A DNA stretch of 64,000 nucleotides, taken from contig NZ_JAGSHX010000006.1 in assembly GCF_018138715.1 (NCBI RefSeq), positions 3,224,001 to 3,288,000 of the forward strand, in the 5' to 3' direction. Made by a program: the position numbers and the translations under genes. This DNA comes from Streptomyces asiaticus. GTDB lineage: Bacteria; Actinomycetota; Actinomycetes; Streptomycetales; Streptomycetaceae. The notes below the pieces were generated by a model. The model saw nothing but the letters and a program-made list of their open reading frames with translations. It ran no database searches and was not told the DNA's origin. Below, piece by piece: positions 60,625-64,000 of this stretch (position 1 is its first letter; each line of letters begins with the position of its first letter).

Positions 60625-61910
60625 TGCCTCAGCTCCGCCTTCGCCTCGGTGATGTAGTTCTCCGCCGCCTCACGCGGCGACATGCGCTCGTAAGCGACCT
60701 GGTCGTAGTCGCGCGAGAAGGTGGACTGAAGGGAGGCGTCCCCTTTCGGCGGCGCGGGCGGCGGGTCCTTGAGCTTGCCCTCGAACTGCTTCTGGTAGGT
60801 GGAGATGACCTGGTCGAAGCCCTCCAGCTTGGGCAGTACGTCCTGCCGGATGGCGTCGTTGGCCGGGATGCCGCGGGTGGCGCCGAGAATGGCGCCCGCC
60901 TTCTTGTCGTTGAGCAGGAAGTCGATGAACTGGGCCGCCTGCTTGGGGTGTGCGGTCTCGGCCGAGGCGCCGAAGAACATCGACGGTTTGAAGTACTGCC
61001 CGGGGGTGCCGTCCTCGCCCACCGGCAGCGGCGCCAGCTTCAGCCCCTCGCCGACGATGGGCGCGTAGCCGCTGGTGGGCGCGTCCCAGTTGAAGTCGGA
61101 TACGGACTTGAGCCGGCCCAGCGGGGTGTTCTCCACCGTTCCGTCCATCTGGGTGGTCTGCTCGGCGGGCACGACCGCGCCTTCCTTGCGGAGCTTGGTG
61201 CACCACTCCCAGTAGCGGGTCAGATCGTCGGCGGTGAAGCCGAGCTTCTCGTCCTTGGTGTAGAGGGCCTTGCCCCGGCTCCGCAGCCAGATCTCGAAGA
61301 CGTCCTCGCTCTGGCCCGGGTCGGTGGAGCCCACCCGCCCCTGTGTCGCCTTGGACGCCGAGAGCTTGCGCATGGCGTCGGCCCAGTCGTTCCAGGTCCA
61401 GGTCAGGGTGGGCTCGGGGACGCCCGCCTTGTGCCACAGCGCGGCGTCGTACGCCACCGTCTCGGTGCCGCGGGCCACCGGCAGCGCGTACTGCCTGCCG
61501 TCGACCACCCCGGTGGCCAGCAGCCCCTTGTCGATCTCCGAGGTGCGCAGCTCGGGGTGTTCGCCGAGGTCCAGCAGGATGCCGGAGGTCGCGTACTGGT
61601 TGATCTGCCGGTAGTCCAGCTGCATCACATCGGGGGCGTCACCGCCCGCCGCCTGGGTGGCCAGCTTCGCCTTGTAGGTGTCGAAGCCCGCGAAGGACGT
61701 CGCGATGTCGATGTCCGGGTGGCGCTGCTCGAAGAGCTTGACGGCCTCCTCGGTGCGGGCGGCCCGGTCGGGATTTCCCCACCAGGTGAACCGCAGGCTG
61801 ACCTTGCCGCCCGAGCCGCCGCCGCCATCGCCGCCGCAGCCCGTGAGGGTCCCTGCGAGCGTGAGCACAAGGGCCAGGGCGCAGGACGTCGTTGTCCTGT
61901 TTCCGCGCAT
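60621..61910 (-). CDS. Carbohydrate ABC transporter substrate-binding lipoprotein
   Basis: A 429-residue SBP_bac_1-family binding protein. The signal ends in a lipobox (LTGCGGDG), so it is lipid-anchored after processing. Core features are SLRFTWWGNPDRAARTEEAV, PDVMQLDYRQINQYA and PTLTWTWNDWADAMRKLS. Substrate is probably an oligosaccharide. It heads a five-gene ATGA-coupled operon that ends with the exported barrel enzyme. Start ATG 61910 with GGAGGTCGG upstream. Confidence 0.93.
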   Translation of the reverse strand: MRGNRTTTSCALALVLTLAGTLTGCGGDGGGGSGGKVSLRFTWWGNPDRAARTEEAVKLFEQRHPDIDIATSFAGFDTYKAKLATQAAGGDAPDVMQLDYRQINQYATSGILLDLGEHPELRTSEIDKGLLATGVVDGRQYALPVARGTETVAYDAALWHKAGVPEPTLTWTWNDWADAMRKLSASKATQGRVGSTDPGQSEDVFEIWLRSRGKALYTKDEKLGFTADDLTRYWEWCTKLRKEGAVVPAEQTTQMDGTVENTPLGRLKSVSDFNWDAPTSGYAPIVGEGLKLAPLPVGEDGTPGQYFKPSMFFGASAETAHPKQAAQFIDFLLNDKKAGAILGATRGIPANDAIRQDVLPKLEGFDQVISTYQKQFEGKLKDPPPAPPKGDASLQSTFSRDYDQVAYERMSPREAAENYITEAKAELRQ

Positions 61911-62153
61911 ACCGGAGCCGACCTCCTTCCATGATCATTTCGTTGAGCGTGCGTGGTGGTGCCCAAGCGCTCCGCCGGAAGCGTCGCAATGGGCCGTCGG
62001 CCGGCCGCGGCGCCGTCGTGGCTGGTCGCGCCCGCGCGGCGGAGCCGCATATCGATACAGCCCCGCGCCCCTTCGGGGCACCTCCCAGCGGTAGCCGGGG
62101 GCGCCGTGCCAGGTGTCGCGGGCCCGCGAAGGTCCGCCGGACATGGCCTACGG
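61911..62153. repeat. Dispersed intergenic repeat, copy C
   Basis: The gap between the cupin gene stop and the binding-protein start contains GCGGCGGAGCCGCATATCGA (62036-62055), identical to a block of copy A. It is followed by GCGCCCC-TTC-GGGGCACCTCCCA (from about 62065) and CGGTAGCCGGGG, the inverted counterpart of the CTACCGCTGGGAGGT block. It must also contain the operon promoter, which I cannot pinpoint. Confidence 0.75.
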
Positions 62154-62912
62154 CTATTCGCCGTAGTACGGGAGCGTGACACCGGGCAGTTCGTACTCGT
62201 CCCGGCGGCCGCACATGCCGTAGCCGCCCCGGCGGCTGGGCCCGGTCGCGGTGACCCGCGCCTCGGCGAGGTGCGCGGGGTCGCCCGCGGCGAGCGCGGT
62301 GAGCTGCTCACCGGTACGCCGCGCTGCGGCCAGCGCCCCGTCCCGCCAGCGCGGCTCCCACTCCTTCACCTTGGGCGCCACGATCCGCGCCGCCGCCTCG
62401 TGGAAGGCGCGCAGCGGTGCGTCGTCGCCCTTCTCGGCGGCGGCCCGCAGCGTCAGATAGCCCTCGATCGCGAGGTCCCGGCGGCGCCGGGCGGCCGCGT
62501 CGGCCTCCGGCCCCTCCTTGGCGGGCAGCGCGGCGGCGGCCGCGTAGCGCTCGGGGTCGGCGAGCACCTCGGGCGGGAAGGTGAAGACGGCGTCCCCGGC
62601 CTCCGGCAGCCCGCTGTTCTGCATCAGCACGGTCACCTTGAGGCCGCCGCCCTGCACCATGCGGTGGATGGTGCCGGGGGTGAACCACACCACCGAGCCC
62701 GGCTCCAGCGGGGTCTCGGTGAAGCCGTCCGCGAGGGTCAGGGTCTGCACGGCGCCGCGTCCGGCGGTGACCACATACGCCTCGGTGCAGGCGAGATGGA
62801 GATGGGGGCTGCCGCCGCACACCCCGTCGGCGGCCTCCCACTCGTACGCGCTGATGTGGGAGAGCCCCACACCGCCCGGCAGCGGGGCGGACATCGCGTT
62901 CATCGCGCTCAC
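62154..62912 (-). CDS. Cupin-domain protein
   Basis: A 252-residue protein. The N-terminal cupin (about residues 15-120) has metal-ligand candidates in GGSPHLHLACTEAYVVTAGR, then VVWFTPGTIHRMVQGG. The C-terminal half is helical with no known motif (DAAARRRRDLAIEGYLTLRA). GTG start 62912 overlaps the upstream stop (GTGA). Linked to DUF6807 and a Gfo/Idh-like gene, so a role in sugar acid or polyol metabolism is likely. Confidence 0.82.
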   Translation of the reverse strand: MSAMNAMSAPLPGGVGLSHISAYEWEAADGVCGGSPHLHLACTEAYVVTAGRGAVQTLTLADGFTETPLEPGSVVWFTPGTIHRMVQGGGLKVTVLMQNSGLPEAGDAVFTFPPEVLADPERYAAAAALPAKEGPEADAAARRRRDLAIEGYLTLRAAAEKGDDAPLRAFHEAAARIVAPKVKEWEPRWRDGALAAARRTGEQLTALAAGDPAHLAEARVTATGPSRRGGYGMCGRRDEYELPGVTLPYYGE

Positions 62913-63856
62913 CAGCCGTGGTTCTTGAGGTAGTGCTCCGCCTGCGCCCGGTCCCAGGCGCCGTCCGCGACCACCACCCGGTAGCGGTAGCCGAAGGACT
63001 CACCCGGCGGAAGCTCGAACTCCTCGAAGAACGCCCAGGAGGGGGCCACCGAGGGAATCGGCTCGGAGCGCACGAACCAGTGGGAGGCGTGGATGGATTC
63101 GGCGTTCTCCGGGGCGTGGGCGAACAGCAGCGTGGAGTGCCCGTCCACGTCGTCGTGCTCACCGATGAAGGCGACCCAGGGGGCGTCGGCGGCCGGGGTG
63201 CCCATCAGGTCCGACGCGCCCTTCTCGCCGTCGCCGCCGCGCCCGTCCGGGCCGATGACATCGCCGCCGGTGAAGTCGCGCGGGCCGCGCCAGTTGAGCC
63301 CGGTGTACCCGGCCATCTCCCGGCCCGCGGTGGTCGGGGAGCCGAAGTGCAGGGCCTCGCCGCGGACGTTGGTGAGGTGGATGGACCAGTCCAGGGCCCA
63401 GGTGCCCTCGTCCGGCTCCACCGAGTGGAGTTCGATGGTGCGCCGCTCCCGCGCCCACTCCTGGCCGCCGTTCTCGACCCAGGTGAGGGTCTCCACGAAG
63501 CGCAGCCGGTCGTCGGCGACGGTGAACTCCTCGAAGCCGTCGTGGCGCATCGAGCCGACGCGCTCCTCGACCCGCTGGTAGCCCTGGTCGGGGCCGAGGT
63601 AGGAGTTGCCGCCCCAGAAGTTCTGGCCGGACAGATGGCTGGAGGTCATCTGGAGGCCCTTGTGCCAGCGGTGGTCGTTCGGACGGTAGCCGGAGACCGG
63701 GTTCCCGGCGAGGGTGCGCAGCGGGTGGGCGTAGGGCTTACGGGCCTCGAAGGCGTCCGGGTCGGGCCGGTAGACGTAGGCCATCAGCTCGACTCCGGCG
63801 GCGGCGACCGAAATCCGTTCGCCGTGGGTGTGGGTGACGGTGATGCGCTGGGTCAT
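62909..63856 (-). CDS. DUF6807 (PmoA-like) family protein
   Basis: A 315-residue beta-rich protein of the DUF6807 family, misleadingly called PmoA in databases. Features are YAHPLRTLAGNPVSGYRPND and HRWHKGLQMTSSHLSGQNFW, then GREMAGYTGLNWRGPRDFTG and WVAFIGEHDDVDGHSTLLFA. The family is found with Gfo/Idh dehydrogenases and sugar transporters; its biochemical activity is not established. ATG start 63856 lies 7 nt beyond the upstream gene's stop. Confidence 0.85.
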   Translation of the reverse strand: MTQRITVTHTHGERISVAAAGVELMAYVYRPDPDAFEARKPYAHPLRTLAGNPVSGYRPNDHRWHKGLQMTSSHLSGQNFWGGNSYLGPDQGYQRVEERVGSMRHDGFEEFTVADDRLRFVETLTWVENGGQEWARERRTIELHSVEPDEGTWALDWSIHLTNVRGEALHFGSPTTAGREMAGYTGLNWRGPRDFTGGDVIGPDGRGGDGEKGASDLMGTPAADAPWVAFIGEHDDVDGHSTLLFAHAPENAESIHASHWFVRSEPIPSVAPSWAFFEEFELPPGESFGYRYRVVVADGAWDRAQAEHYLKNHGW

Positions 63857-63863
63857 GGCGGCC

Positions 63864-64000
63864 TCAGCTCTCCTTCGTGGTGGCGGTCGCTGCCTTCGGC
63901 GCCCATGCGGGGTGGTCGCCGTGCATGGCGTCGTAGTACGGGTCCCCGGGCACGATCTCGCCCGCGCGCACGGGCCGCCCGGTGAAGGCAGCCTTGTAGA
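63864..64000 (-). CDS. C-terminal end of an oxidoreductase-like gene (runs off right edge)
   Basis: The last 44 codons of a minus-strand gene, ending [20 protein letters not shown], then ATTKES and TGA at 63864-63866. The tail [20 protein letters not shown] is consistent with a Gfo/Idh/MocA-type dehydrogenase C terminus, which would match the usual DUF6807 neighbourhood. Too short for a firm call. Confidence 0.55.
   Translation of the reverse strand, partial: YKAAFTGRPVRAGEIVPGDPYYDAMHGDHPAWAPKAATATTKES

Overview
The window looks like a Streptomyces-type actinomycete chromosome. It has very high GC, third-position GC bias, frequent GTG starts, many 4-bp ATGA/GTGA stop/start overlaps, LAL and ECF regulators, Tat and lipoprotein signals, and a modular type I polyketide synthase. 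No tRNA, rRNA or CRISPR array was recognised. Species is not determinable from the sequence alone.

Layout. (1) 1-16.6 kb: the 5' part of a modular PKS running off the left edge (unusual order ACP-KS-AT), a pair of bacterial PH-domain membrane proteins, a small membrane protein, a NarL-type two-component pair, a large LAL regulator, a type II thioesterase, a FUSC-type transporter, a small secreted protein, and an odd protein joining a cytoplasmic module, one membrane span and a type I periplasmic-binding domain. PKS, LAL and thioesterase fit the edge of a polyketide cluster. (2) 16.7-28.8 kb: a divergent myo-inositol catabolism and uptake locus. mmsA, iolD, iolB, an aldolase and iolC lie on the minus strand; a sugar ABC transporter, an IolE-like enzyme and an IolG-like dehydrogenase lie on the plus strand. 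A 109-bp symmetrical promoter/operator sits between them, with a third related site at 26.55 kb. (3) 29.0-35.3 kb: a small HTH protein, an MMPL transporter with a divergent TetR and paired palindromes, then copZ-copA behind a CsoR-like box. (4) 36-39.7 kb: citrate synthase and RecD2 helicase. (5) 39.8-45.9 kb: a LacI-controlled ribose operon, including a permease/binding-protein fusion. (6) 46.2-47.6 kb: a Pro-rich repeat protein, an ECF sigma factor and a membrane partner. (7) 47.7-52.8 kb: an accessory island with a SLOG-like protein, an XRE/TPR regulator, an orphan graspetide-type methyltransferase operon and a 5'-truncated tnpB with its right end. (8) 52.8-64 kb: two minus-strand sugar operons (Gfo/Idh, DUF993, isomerase; and SBP, permease, permease, DUF624, secreted barrel enzyme), then cupin, DUF6807 and a partial gene at the right edge.

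Most notable: (a) a roughly 300-bp non-coding IS200/IS605-like element with an omegaRNA-like right end sits in the leader of a sugar operon, between a LacI-type operator and the ribosome binding site. The same operon is bounded downstream by the end of a truncated tnpB element, which supplies the stop codon of its last gene. (b) At least four genes have tandemly repeated 3' ends that include the stop codon; one 38-bp duplication appears to have pulled apart an ancestral GTGA overlap. (c) A dispersed intergenic repeat family occurs at 22.1, 35.8 and 62.0 kb, with a related palindrome inside the PKS reading frame. (d) A shared operator architecture marks the inositol locus.
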